Shown here piece after piece: positions 8,913-17,539 of a stretch of 64,000 bases of DNA; the first letter of the stretch is position 1; each line of letters starts with the position of its first letter. The notes below the pieces were generated by a model. That model searched no databases. It was not told the DNA's origin and saw nothing but the letters and a program-made list of their open reading frames with translations. Made by a program: the position numbers and the translations under genes. The DNA is taken from contig JAVJNS010000036.1 in assembly GCA_040217155.1 (NCBI GenBank), positions 186,001 through 250,000 on the forward strand, read 5' to 3'. This DNA comes from Pelagibius sp040217155 (GTDB lineage Bacteria > Pseudomonadota > Alphaproteobacteria > Kiloniellales > Kiloniellaceae).

Positions 8913-9565
8913 AGATCACCAGCTACCCCGAGCCCCAGCCGGCAGATTTCGCCTTCTCGGCCGAGAACGAGGCGCGCGCCAAGACCCTCTGCGGGCGCTA
9001 CCCGGAGGGCCGTCAGGCCAGCGCCACCATCGCGCTGCTCGACCTGGCACAGCGCCAGAACGGCGGCTGGCTGTCGACGGCGGCCATCGAGTATGTGGCC
9101 AGCTATCTCGACATCGCCTCGATCCGCGTGCACGAGGTGGCGTCCTTCTATTCGATGTTCAACACCAGGCCGGTCGGTAAGTACTTCATCCAGGTCTGCC
9201 GCACCACGCCGTGCTGGCTGCGCGGTTCCGACGGCATCACCGAGGCCTGCAAAAAGAAGCTCGGCGTCGGCCTGCGCGAGGTCAGCGAGGACGGCTTGTT
9301 CAGCGTCATCGAGGTCGAGTGCCTGGGCGCCTGCGCCAACGCGCCGATGGTGCAGATCAACGACTTCTACTACGAGGACCTGACGCCGGAGCGGATGGGC
9401 GAGATGATCGACGAACTGCGCAGCGGCGGCGCGGTCAAGGTGGGCTCACAGACCGGACGCCTCGCCTCGGCGCCGGAAGGCGGCCCGCAGACCCTGCTGC
9501 AGGTGCCGCCCGCCGGCAAGGCGAAGGCAACGCAGGCTCCCGCCAACCCGGGGGAGGGCGACTAG
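8909..9565 (+). CDS. nuoE: NADH-quinone oxidoreductase subunit E
   Basis: The 24-kDa-type subunit of the NADH dehydrogenase module holding the 2Fe-2S cluster N1a. Cysteine ligands lie in CRTTPCWLRG and about 40 residues later in ECLGACANAP. The start at 8909 overlaps the nuoD stop (ATGA). The 218-aa product has a Gly/Ala/Pro-rich C-terminal extension of about 45 residues beyond the fold, a feature commonly seen in alphaproteobacterial NuoE. nuoF begins directly at the next base after the stop. Confidence 0.94.
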   Translation: MKITSYPEPQPADFAFSAENEARAKTLCGRYPEGRQASATIALLDLAQRQNGGWLSTAAIEYVASYLDIASIRVHEVASFYSMFNTRPVGKYFIQVCRTTPCWLRGSDGITEACKKKLGVGLREVSEDGLFSVIEVECLGACANAPMVQINDFYYEDLTPERMGEMIDELRSGGAVKVGSQTGRLASAPEGGPQTLLQVPPAGKAKATQAPANPGEGD

Positions 9566-10852
9566 ATGCTGCACGACAGGGACCGCATCTTCACCAACCT
9601 CTACGGCCAGGACGACTGGGGCCTCGACGGCGCCCGGCGCCGCGGCGTCTGGGACGACACCAAGGCGCTGCTGGAACGCGGCCGCGACAGCATTATCGAA
9701 TCGATCAAGGAGTCGGGGCTGCGCGGGCGCGGCGGCGCCGGCTTCCCGACCGGCCTGAAGTGGTCCTTCATGCCCAAGGAGCGCGGCGACCGGCCGGCCT
9801 ATCTGGTGGTCAACGCCGACGAGTCGGAGCCCGGCTCCTGCAAGGACCGCGAGATTCTGCGCAACGATCCGCACCGCCTGCTGGAAGGCTGCTTGGTGGC
9901 CGGTTTCGCCATGGGCGCGTCGGCCTGCTACATCTATATCCGCGGCGAGTACTTCCACGAAGGCTCGCAGGTGCAACTGGCCATCGAACAGGCCTACGCG
10001 GCGGGCCTGATCGGCAAAAACGCCTGCGGCAGCGGCTACGACTACGACATCTATCTGCACCGCGGCGCCGGCGCCTACATCTGCGGCGAGGAAACCGCGC
10101 TGCTCGAGAGCCTCGAAGGCAAGAAGGGCCAGCCGCGCCTCAAGCCGCCGTTCCCCGCCGCCGTCGGACTCTACGGCTGCCCCACCACCATCAACAACGT
10201 CGAGACCATCGCCGTGGCGCCGGAGATCCTGCGCCGCGGGGCCGAGTGGTGGACCGGCCTCGGCCGCCCCAACAACACCGGGACCAAGATATTTTCCATC
10301 TCCGGCCATGTGAACAAGCCGCTGAACGTGGAAGAGGAGATGGGCATCCCGCTGAAGGAGCTGATCGAAAAGCATGCCGGCGGGGTCATCGGCGGCTGGG
10401 ACAATCTTCTGGCGGTGATCCCGGGCGGCTCCTCGGTGCCTTGCCTGCCGGCCAGCATCTGCTCCAACATTCTGATGGATTTCGACTCGCTGCGCGAAGC
10501 GCAGTCCGGCCTCGGCACGGCGGCGGTCATCGTCATGGACAAGTCGACCGACATCGTCGACGCCATCGCCCGCCTGTCGCACTTCTACATGCACGAGAGC
10601 TGCGGCCAGTGCACGCCCTGCCGCGAAGGCACGGGCTGGATGTACCGGGTGATGACCCGGCTGGTGCGCGGCGAAGCGGAACTGGAAGAGATCGATACGC
10701 TGCTCGACGTGACCTATCAGGTCGAAGGCCATACCATCTGCGCGCTCGGCGACGCGGCGGCCTGGCCGATCCAGGGCCTGCTGCGCCACTTCCGGCCGGA
10801 GGTCGAGCGGCGCATCAAGGATTACCAGCAGTCCATGGCGGCGGCGGAGTAG
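9566..10852 (+). CDS. nuoF: NADH-quinone oxidoreductase subunit F
   Basis: The 51-kDa-type subunit that binds NADH and FMN and carries the 4Fe-4S cluster N3. Motifs: GRGGAGFPTG for FMN/NADH binding near the N-terminus, YICGEETALLESLEG, and the cluster ligands ESCGQCTPCREG plus a later cysteine in HTICALGDAAAWP. Length 428 aa. There is no gap between the nuoE stop and its ATG. Confidence 0.96.
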   Translation: MLHDRDRIFTNLYGQDDWGLDGARRRGVWDDTKALLERGRDSIIESIKESGLRGRGGAGFPTGLKWSFMPKERGDRPAYLVVNADESEPGSCKDREILRNDPHRLLEGCLVAGFAMGASACYIYIRGEYFHEGSQVQLAIEQAYAAGLIGKNACGSGYDYDIYLHRGAGAYICGEETALLESLEGKKGQPRLKPPFPAAVGLYGCPTTINNVETIAVAPEILRRGAEWWTGLGRPNNTGTKIFSISGHVNKPLNVEEEMGIPLKELIEKHAGGVIGGWDNLLAVIPGGSSVPCLPASICSNILMDFDSLREAQSGLGTAAVIVMDKSTDIVDAIARLSHFYMHESCGQCTPCREGTGWMYRVMTRLVRGEAELEEIDTLLDVTYQVEGHTICALGDAAAWPIQGLLRHFRPEVERRIKDYQQSMAAAE

Positions 10853-10862
10853 GGGGAAAGCG

Positions 10863-12953
10863 ATGCCGAAGCTGACGATTGACGGCAAGGAGATCGAAGT
10901 CGCGGACGGGCTTTCCGTCCTGCAGGCCTGCGAGCTTGCCGGCGTCGAGATCCCGCGCTTTTGCTATCACGACCGCCTTTCGGTGGCCGGCAATTGCCGC
11001 ATGTGCCTGGTCGAGATGGAGCGGGCGCCCAAACCGATCGCCTCCTGCGCCATGCCGGTCGGCGACGGCATGGTCGTCAAGACCGACACCGACAAGGTGA
11101 AGAAGGCGCGCAACGGCGTCATGGAATTCCTGCTCATCAACCACCCGCTGGACTGCCCGATCTGCGACCAGGGCGGCGAGTGCGATCTGCAGGACCAGGC
11201 CATGGCCTACGGCTTCGACCGCAGCCGCTACGACGAGAACAAGCGCGCGGTGTCCGAAAAGTACATGGGACCCCTGATCAAGACGATCATGACCCGCTGC
11301 ATCCAGTGCACCCGCTGCGTGCGCTTCGCCACCGAGATCGCCGGGGTCGAGGAGATCGGTCTCGTCAATCGCGGCGAGCATGCCGAGATCACCACCCTGG
11401 AACAGGCCATCGATTCGGAGTTGTCCGGCAACCTGGTGGATGTCTGCCCGGTGGGCGCGCTGACCTCGAAGCCCTACGCCTTCGTGGCGCGGCCCTGGGA
11501 GCTGCGCAAGACCGATTCCATCGACGTGCTGGACGCGGTCGGCTCCAACATCCGGGTCGACACCCGCGGCCGCGAGGTGCTGCGCGTGCTGCCGCGCCTG
11601 CACGAAGAGATCAACGAGGAGTGGATCGACGACAAGACGCGCCATGCCTGTGACGGCCTGTCGCGTCAGCGCCTGGACCGGCCCTACCTGCGCAACAACG
11701 CCGGGCGTCTGGAAGCGGTCTCCTGGGATGTCGCCTTCAAGGCCATCGCCGAAAAGCTGAACGGGCTGGACGGCGGCAAAGTGGCGGCGCTCGCCGGCGA
11801 CCTCTGCGACGCCGAATCGATGCTGGCGCTGAAGGACCTCATGGTCGGGCTCGGGTCGCCGAACCTGGACTGCCGCCAGGACGGTGCCAAGATCGATGCA
11901 TCCAGCCGCGCCGGCTACCTGTTCAATACCACCATCGCCGGCATCGAGGCCGCCGACGCGGCGCTGATCGTCGGCTCCAACCCGCGCTGGGAGGCGGCCA
12001 TGGTGAACGCCCGCCTGCGCAAGCGCGTCCTGCAGGGCGGCTTCAAGGTCGGCCTCATCGGCCAGCAGGTCGACCTGACCTACGGCTACGACTACCTCGG
12101 CGCCGGGCCGGAGAGCCTGGCCGAAGTCGCTGAAGGGAAGGGATCTTTCGCCAAGGCGCTGGAACAGGCGGAGCGGCCGATGCTGATCCTCGGCATGGGC
12201 GCCCTGGCGCGCCCGGACGGCGCCGCCGTGCTGGCCGCCGCGCGCAAGATCGCCGAGCGCTACGGCATGGTGAGCACCGAAAAAGGGGACGGCGGCTGGA
12301 ACGGCTTCAATGTCCTGCACCGGGCGGCGGCACGGGTCGGCGGCCTGGACCTCGGCTTCCTGCCTGGCGCCGACGGCCGCGACACCGACGCCATCCTTGC
12401 GGGTTGCGAGGACGGCGCGATCGAGGCGCTCTACCTGCTGGGCGCCGACGAACTCGACATGGGCCGCCTCGGTGACCCGGGCAAGGGGCCCTTCGTCATC
12501 TACCAGGGCCACCACGGCGATGCCGGCGCGCATCGGGCCGACGTGATCCTGCCGGGCGCCGCCTATACCGAAAAGAACGCCACTTACGTCAACACCGAGG
12601 GCCGGGTGCAACTCGGCCGCATGGCGGCCTTCCCGCCGGGCGAGGCGCGCGAGGACTGGACCATCCTGCGGGCCCTGTCGGAGACGGTCGGCAAGCGCCT
12701 GCCCTATGACAACCTGGGCCAGGTCCGCCAGCGTCTCATCGAGATCAACTCGGTCTTCGGCGCGGTCGACCAGGTCGAGCCGGCGACCTGGGGCAGCTTC
12801 GGCGGCGGCGGTCCGATGGAGGCCGCGCCCTTCGTCTCGCCGGTCGGTGTGTTCTACATGACCGACCCGATCAGCCGGGCTTCGGAGACCATGGCGCAGT
12901 GCGTCGAGGCCTTCTCGCTGGGCGTGAAGCGGGGGACCGGCACCCATGGCTGA
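10863..12953 (+). CDS. nuoG: NADH-quinone oxidoreductase subunit G
   Basis: The 75-kDa-type subunit, the longest Fe-S carrier of the peripheral arm. The N-terminal ferredoxin-like domain has the 2Fe-2S ligands in CYHDRLSVAGNCRMC and a later Cys. Next are the His/Cys N5 motif with HPLDCPICDQGGECDLQ and the N4 ligands in RCIQCTRC and VCPVGAL. The C-terminal half is a molybdopterin-oxidoreductase-like domain without catalytic function. Length 696 aa, matching other alphaproteobacterial NuoG. It overlaps nuoH by 8 nt. Confidence 0.95.
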   Translation: MPKLTIDGKEIEVADGLSVLQACELAGVEIPRFCYHDRLSVAGNCRMCLVEMERAPKPIASCAMPVGDGMVVKTDTDKVKKARNGVMEFLLINHPLDCPICDQGGECDLQDQAMAYGFDRSRYDENKRAVSEKYMGPLIKTIMTRCIQCTRCVRFATEIAGVEEIGLVNRGEHAEITTLEQAIDSELSGNLVDVCPVGALTSKPYAFVARPWELRKTDSIDVLDAVGSNIRVDTRGREVLRVLPRLHEEINEEWIDDKTRHACDGLSRQRLDRPYLRNNAGRLEAVSWDVAFKAIAEKLNGLDGGKVAALAGDLCDAESMLALKDLMVGLGSPNLDCRQDGAKIDASSRAGYLFNTTIAGIEAADAALIVGSNPRWEAAMVNARLRKRVLQGGFKVGLIGQQVDLTYGYDYLGAGPESLAEVAEGKGSFAKALEQAERPMLILGMGALARPDGAAVLAAARKIAERYGMVSTEKGDGGWNGFNVLHRAAARVGGLDLGFLPGADGRDTDAILAGCEDGAIEALYLLGADELDMGRLGDPGKGPFVIYQGHHGDAGAHRADVILPGAAYTEKNATYVNTEGRVQLGRMAAFPPGEAREDWTILRALSETVGKRLPYDNLGQVRQRLIEINSVFGAVDQVEPATWGSFGGGGPMEAAPFVSPVGVFYMTDPISRASETMAQCVEAFSLGVKRGTGTHG

Positions 12954-13998
12954 TATGTTCGATTCCGTCGTCTACTGGCTCTACAACGATCCCCTTGGCC
13001 AGGGGACGTTCATCATCCTCAAGATCCTGGCAATCCTGCTGCCGCTGCTGCTGTCCGTTGCCTACCTGACCTATGCGGAGCGCAAGGTCATCGCCGCCAT
13101 GCAGCTGCGCAAGGGCCCCAACGTGGTCGGCCCCTTCGGCCTGTTGCAGCCGATCGCCGATGCGGTGAAGCTGCTGTTCAAGGAAACCATCCTGCCGTCC
13201 GGCGCCAACCGCATCGTGTTCCTCATGGCGCCGATGCTGACCTTCGTCCTGGCGATGATCGGCTGGGCGGTGATCCCCTTTGACGCGGGCATGGTGCTGG
13301 CCGACATCAACGTCGGCATCCTCTACCTCTTTGCCATCTCCTCGCTCGGCGTCTACGGCGTCATCATGGCCGGCTGGGCCTCCAACTCGAAGTATCCCTT
13401 TCTCGGTGCCCTGCGCTCGGCCGCGCAGATGGTGTCCTACGAGGTCTCCATGGGCTTCGTGATCATCACCGTGCTGCTGCTGGTGGGTTCGCTCAATCTC
13501 TCCGACATCGTGCTGGCGCAGAAGGGCGATTACGGCCTGTTCTCGTGGTTCTGGCTGCCCATGCTGCCGATGTTCGTGATCTTCTTCGTCTCGGTCCTGG
13601 CGGAGACCAACCGCTCACCCTTCGACCTGCCGGAAGGCGAGTCGGAACTGGTGGCCGGCTTCTTCGTCGAGTATTCGGCGATGACCTTCGCCCTGTTCTT
13701 CCTCGGCGAATACGCGAACATGATCCTGATGAGCGCGATGACCTCGATCCTGTTCCTCGGGGGCTGGCTGCCGCCGGTGGACATCGCGCCGTTCAACTGG
13801 ATTCCGGGGCCGATCTGGCTGTTCGCCAAGATCGGCATAGTGCTGTTCGTCTTCCTCTGGGTGCGCGCGACCTTCCCGCGCTACCGCTACGACCAGTTGA
13901 TGCGCCTGGGCTGGAAGGTGTTCCTCCCGTTCTCGCTGTTCTGGGTGGTGCTGACCGCCGGCGTGCTGGTCGCCTTCGACATGGTGCCGCAGCCATGA
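12946..13998 (+). CDS. nuoH: NADH-quinone oxidoreductase subunit H
   Basis: Membrane subunit joining the peripheral and membrane arms and forming much of the quinone chamber. The 350-aa product has about eight hydrophobic helices and the conserved motifs YAERKVIAAMQLRKGPNVVG and AETNRSPFDLPEGESELVAGF. It overlaps the nuoG end by 8 nt; an alternative ATG lies at 12955 immediately after the nuoG stop. Confidence 0.95.
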   Translation: MADMFDSVVYWLYNDPLGQGTFIILKILAILLPLLLSVAYLTYAERKVIAAMQLRKGPNVVGPFGLLQPIADAVKLLFKETILPSGANRIVFLMAPMLTFVLAMIGWAVIPFDAGMVLADINVGILYLFAISSLGVYGVIMAGWASNSKYPFLGALRSAAQMVSYEVSMGFVIITVLLLVGSLNLSDIVLAQKGDYGLFSWFWLPMLPMFVIFFVSVLAETNRSPFDLPEGESELVAGFFVEYSAMTFALFFLGEYANMILMSAMTSILFLGGWLPPVDIAPFNWIPGPIWLFAKIGIVLFVFLWVRATFPRYRYDQLMRLGWKVFLPFSLFWVVLTAGVLVAFDMVPQP

Positions 13999-14041
13999 TG
14001 GCGGATATGACGGCAGGAGATAGGATGCAGGAGATTAGACA

Positions 14042-14530
14042 ATGGGCATGATCGACCGCGGTCTGCGCAGCCTCTTGCTCAGCGAACTGCTCTCGGGCAT
14101 GTCGTTGACCCTGCGCTATTTTTTCAAGCCGAAGGTCACCCTGAACTACCCGCATGAGAAGGGGCCGCTGAGCCCGCGCTTTCGCGGCGAGCATGTGCTG
14201 CGGCGCTATCCCAACGGCGAGGAGCGCTGCATCGCCTGCAAGCTCTGCGAGGCGATCTGCCCGGCCCAGGCGATTACCATCGAGGCCGAGCCGCGCGACG
14301 ACGGCAGCCGGCGGACCACGCGCTACGACATCGACATGACGAAATGCATCTACTGCGGCTTCTGCCAGGAAGCCTGCCCGGTGGACGCCATCGTCGAAGG
14401 ACCGAACTTCGAATTCGCCACCGAAACTCGCGAAGAGCTTTTCTATAACAAGGAGAAGCTGCTCGCGAACGGCGACCGCTGGGAACATGAGATCGCCCAG
14501 AACCTGGAGCTTGATGCGCCGTATCGTTAG
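14042..14530 (+). CDS. nuoI: NADH-quinone oxidoreductase subunit I
   Basis: Ferredoxin-type subunit with clusters N6a and N6b in the connecting module. Two CxxCxxCxxxCP motifs are seen: CIACKLCEAICP and CIYCGFCQEACP. The N-terminal amphipathic helix for membrane contact is present. Length 162 aa. AGGAG at 14029-14033 lies 8 nt before the ATG. A hairpin follows the gene before nuoJ. Confidence 0.95.
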   Translation: MGMIDRGLRSLLLSELLSGMSLTLRYFFKPKVTLNYPHEKGPLSPRFRGEHVLRRYPNGEERCIACKLCEAICPAQAITIEAEPRDDGSRRTTRYDIDMTKCIYCGFCQEACPVDAIVEGPNFEFATETREELFYNKEKLLANGDRWEHEIAQNLELDAPYR

Positions 14531-14537
14531 GGCCTTT

Positions 14538-14562
14538 GCCGCTGCGATCGCGGGGCAGCGGC
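14538..14562 (+). terminator. Intra-operon hairpin between nuoI and nuoJ
   Basis: A perfect 8-bp inverted repeat, GCCGCTGC and GCAGCGGC with a 9-nt loop, lies just after the nuoI stop. It has no U-tract, so it may stabilise mRNA ends or partly attenuate rather than terminate. This 114-bp spacer is the widest gap inside the nuo operon. Confidence 0.4.
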
Positions 14563-14644
14563 CTAATCTTGGGGGAACAACCGTGCGTGTGATTGAAGAG
14601 GCCGGAGCCAAGTCCGGCCAGTGGATTGCGGGGAGGGCCGCGGC

Positions 14645-15259
14645 ATGATCATCCAGGCCCTGGCATTCTACCTCTTTGCCGCGGTGGCGGTGGCCGCCGG
14701 CGTCATGGTGGTGAGTTCGCGCAATCCGGTCCATTCGGTGCTGTTCCTGATCCTCGCCTTCTTCAACTCGGCCGGGCTTTTCGTGCTGATGGGCGCCGAG
14801 TTCCTGGCCATGATTCTGGTCGTCGTCTACGTCGGGGCCGTGGCGGTGCTGTTCCTTTTTGTCGTGATGATGCTCGACATTAACTTCGCGCGCATGCGCG
14901 AGGGTTTCCTGCAGTACCTGCCCCTGGGCGCCATGATCGGGCTGATCCTGCTGGTCGAACTGATCATGATCGGCGGCGCCTGGATCGTCTCGCCGGCGGC
15001 GGAAGTGGCGGCCAGCCACCCGGTAGCGCCGGCCGGCGACATGCACAACACCCGCGCCCTCGGCGGCCTCATCTATACCGACTACATCTATCTCTTCCAG
15101 GCCTCTGGTTTGATCCTGCTGGTCGCCATGATCGGCGCCATCGTCCTGACCCTGCGCCAGCGCGAGGGCGTGCGCCGCCAGTCGATCGCCAGGCAGACCG
15201 GGCGCACGCGCGAAGAGTCGATCGAGATCAAAGAAGTGCCAAGCGGAAGCGGGGTGTAG
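14645..15259 (+). CDS. nuoJ: NADH-quinone oxidoreductase subunit J
   Basis: Membrane subunit of complex I near the quinone channel, with five hydrophobic helices and the conserved VYVGAVAVLFLFVVMMLD segment containing the pi-bulge helix. ATG 14645 is chosen over an upstream in-frame GTG at 14621 because GGGGAGGG at 14630-14637 is a proper ribosome-binding site and the protein then starts with the first membrane helix. Length 204 aa, with a charged C-terminal tail. Confidence 0.93.
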   Translation: MIIQALAFYLFAAVAVAAGVMVVSSRNPVHSVLFLILAFFNSAGLFVLMGAEFLAMILVVVYVGAVAVLFLFVVMMLDINFARMREGFLQYLPLGAMIGLILLVELIMIGGAWIVSPAAEVAASHPVAPAGDMHNTRALGGLIYTDYIYLFQASGLILLVAMIGAIVLTLRQREGVRRQSIARQTGRTREESIEIKEVPSGSGV

Positions 15260-15263
15260 CGCA

Positions 15264-15575
15264 ATGTTCGAAATCGGCCTTGGGCACTATCTGACGGTCG
15301 CCGCGGTTCTCTTCACCCTGGGAATCTTCGGCATTTTCCTGAACCGCAAGAACGTCATCATCATCCTCATGTCGATCGAGCTCATGCTGTTGGCGGTGAA
15401 CATCAACTTCGTCGCCTTCTCGACGCATCTGCAGGATCTGGTCGGCCAGGTTTTCGCGCTCTTCGTGCTGACGGTGGCGGCCGCCGAGGCGGCCATCGGT
15501 CTCGCCATCCTGGTGGTCTTCTTCCGCAACCGCGGCTCTATCGAAGTCGAAGACGTCAACATGATGAAGGGCTAG
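15264..15575 (+). CDS. nuoK: NADH-quinone oxidoreductase subunit K
   Basis: Small antiporter-like (MrpC-type) membrane subunit with three helices. The conserved helix-2 glutamate is in MSIELMLLAVN, and a second conserved acidic residue is in AAAEAAIGLAI. Length 103 aa is standard. It begins four bases after the nuoJ stop. Confidence 0.95.
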   Translation: MFEIGLGHYLTVAAVLFTLGIFGIFLNRKNVIIILMSIELMLLAVNINFVAFSTHLQDLVGQVFALFVLTVAAAEAAIGLAILVVFFRNRGSIEVEDVNMMKG

Positions 15576-15585
15576 GACAGGCGCT

Positions 15586-17532
15586 ATGGATCAACTTATC
15601 GTCCTGCTGCCGTTGCTCGGCGCCTTCATCGCCGGTTTCTTCGGGCGCTTCATCGGCGACCGCGGCGCCATGTGGGTCAGCAGTGGCGCGCTGCTGGCTT
15701 CCGCGGTGCTGTCCATCGTCGTCTTCTACGACGTGGCTCTGGGCCAGAACGCGCGGGTGACGGAGCTTTTCACCTGGATCGATTCCGGCAGCTTCGAGGT
15801 CAGCTGGGCGCTGAAGGTCGATACCCTGACCGCGGTCATGCTGGTGGTGGTCACCGTGGTGTCTTCCATGGTGCACGTCTACTCCATCGGCTACATGGCG
15901 CACGACCCCTACAAGCCGCGCTTCTTCGCTTATCTGAGCCTCTTCACCTTCTTCATGCTGATGCTGGTGACGGCCGACAACTTCGTGCAGATGTTTTTCG
16001 GCTGGGAGGGCGTCGGCCTATGCTCCTACCTGCTGATCGGCTTCTGGTACGAGAGGCCCAGCGCCAATGCCGCGGCGATCAAGGCCTTTCTCGTCAACCG
16101 CGTCGGCGACATCGGCTTTGCGCTGGGCATCGCCGGAACCTTCGTGCTGTTCGGCTCCGCCGGCTTCGACGAGGTCTTCGCCGCCGTGCCGAACTATGCG
16201 ACGGCCGAATTCGAGGCTTTCGGCATTTCCGGCCACGCGCTGACCATCATCTGCATCCTGCTGTTCATCGGCGCCATGGGCAAATCGGCCCAGCTCGGGC
16301 TCCATACCTGGCTGCCGGACGCCATGGAGGGGCCGACCCCGGTTTCGGCGCTGATTCATGCCGCGACCATGGTCACCGCCGGCGTCTTCATGGTGGCGCG
16401 CCTCTCGCCGATGTTCGAGTTCGCGCCCACGGCCCTGGAAGTGGTCACCTATGTCGGCGCCCTGACCGCCATATTTGCCGCCTCGGTGGGGCTCACCCAG
16501 AACGACATCAAGCGGGTCATCGCCTATTCGACCTGCTCGCAGCTGGGCTACATGTTCTTCGCGCTCGGCGTTTCGGCCTATTCAGCGGGCATCTTCCATC
16601 TGATGACCCACGCCTTCTTCAAGGCGCTGCTGTTCCTCGGCGCCGGCGCGGTGATCCACGCCATGTCCGACGAGCAGGACATGCGGAAGATGGGCGGCAT
16701 CTACAAGCTGATCCCGGGAACCTGGATCCTCATGTGGATCGGCACCATCGCGCTGCTCGGCATCGGCATCCCGGGGGTCTTCGGATTTGCCGGCTTCTAC
16801 TCCAAGGACATCGTGATCGAGGCGGCTTTCGCCGATGGATCGCCGCACGGCAACTTTGCCTTTGCCATGGGCGTGATGGCCGCCTTCATGACCGCCTTCT
16901 ATTCCTGCCGCCTGATGTTCATGACGTTCCATGGCAAGCCGCGGGCCTCGAAGGAAGTCATGGCCCATGTGCACGAATCGCCGCAGGTGATGCTGATCCC
17001 GCTCTACGTCCTGGCCTTCGGCGCGGTCTTCGCCGGGGTGGCGGCCTATCCGTACTTCGTCGGCAGCTCGATGGAAGAGTTCTGGGGCGAGGCGCTGAAG
17101 GTGCTGCCCGGCAACAACACGGTCGAGGCCGCCCACGGCGTGCCGCTGTGGGTCAAGCTGTCGCCTCTGGTGGCCGGGGTCGGCGGCATCGCTTTGGCCT
17201 ACGTGTTCTATATTTCCGCTCCCGAGTTGCCGGCCAGGACTGCGCGGGCGCTCAGGCCGCTCTACCTCTTCTCGCTCAACAAGTGGTACTTCGACGAACT
17301 CTACGACCGGCTTTTCGTGCGGCCGGCGCGCTGGCTGGGCGTTGGCCTGTGGAAGGGCGGCGATGGTGCGGTCATCGACGGCTTCGGGCCGGACGGCGTG
17401 GCCTCGACGACGCAGTCCGCGTCGCGGCGCACCTCGGCCCTGCAGAGCGGCTATCTCTACCACTATGCCTTCGCCATGCTGATCGGGGTGGTCGTCCTGG
17501 TCACCTGGTATGTCTTGAGCCGTTTGGGGTGA
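15586..17532 (+). CDS. nuoL: NADH-quinone oxidoreductase subunit L
   Basis: Distal proton-pumping antiporter-like subunit of complex I, 648 aa with about 16 hydrophobic helices and the long lateral helix at the C-terminus. The signature FFGWEGVGLCSYLLIGFW with the catalytic Glu, the lysine-bearing GKSAQLGLHTWLPDAMEGPTP and the STCSQLGYM motif are intact. It is followed within 7 nt by nuoM. Confidence 0.96.
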   Translation: MDQLIVLLPLLGAFIAGFFGRFIGDRGAMWVSSGALLASAVLSIVVFYDVALGQNARVTELFTWIDSGSFEVSWALKVDTLTAVMLVVVTVVSSMVHVYSIGYMAHDPYKPRFFAYLSLFTFFMLMLVTADNFVQMFFGWEGVGLCSYLLIGFWYERPSANAAAIKAFLVNRVGDIGFALGIAGTFVLFGSAGFDEVFAAVPNYATAEFEAFGISGHALTIICILLFIGAMGKSAQLGLHTWLPDAMEGPTPVSALIHAATMVTAGVFMVARLSPMFEFAPTALEVVTYVGALTAIFAASVGLTQNDIKRVIAYSTCSQLGYMFFALGVSAYSAGIFHLMTHAFFKALLFLGAGAVIHAMSDEQDMRKMGGIYKLIPGTWILMWIGTIALLGIGIPGVFGFAGFYSKDIVIEAAFADGSPHGNFAFAMGVMAAFMTAFYSCRLMFMTFHGKPRASKEVMAHVHESPQVMLIPLYVLAFGAVFAGVAAYPYFVGSSMEEFWGEALKVLPGNNTVEAAHGVPLWVKLSPLVAGVGGIALAYVFYISAPELPARTARALRPLYLFSLNKWYFDELYDRLFVRPARWLGVGLWKGGDGAVIDGFGPDGVASTTQSASRRTSALQSGYLYHYAFAMLIGVVVLVTWYVLSRLG

Positions 17533-17539
17533 TCCAGAG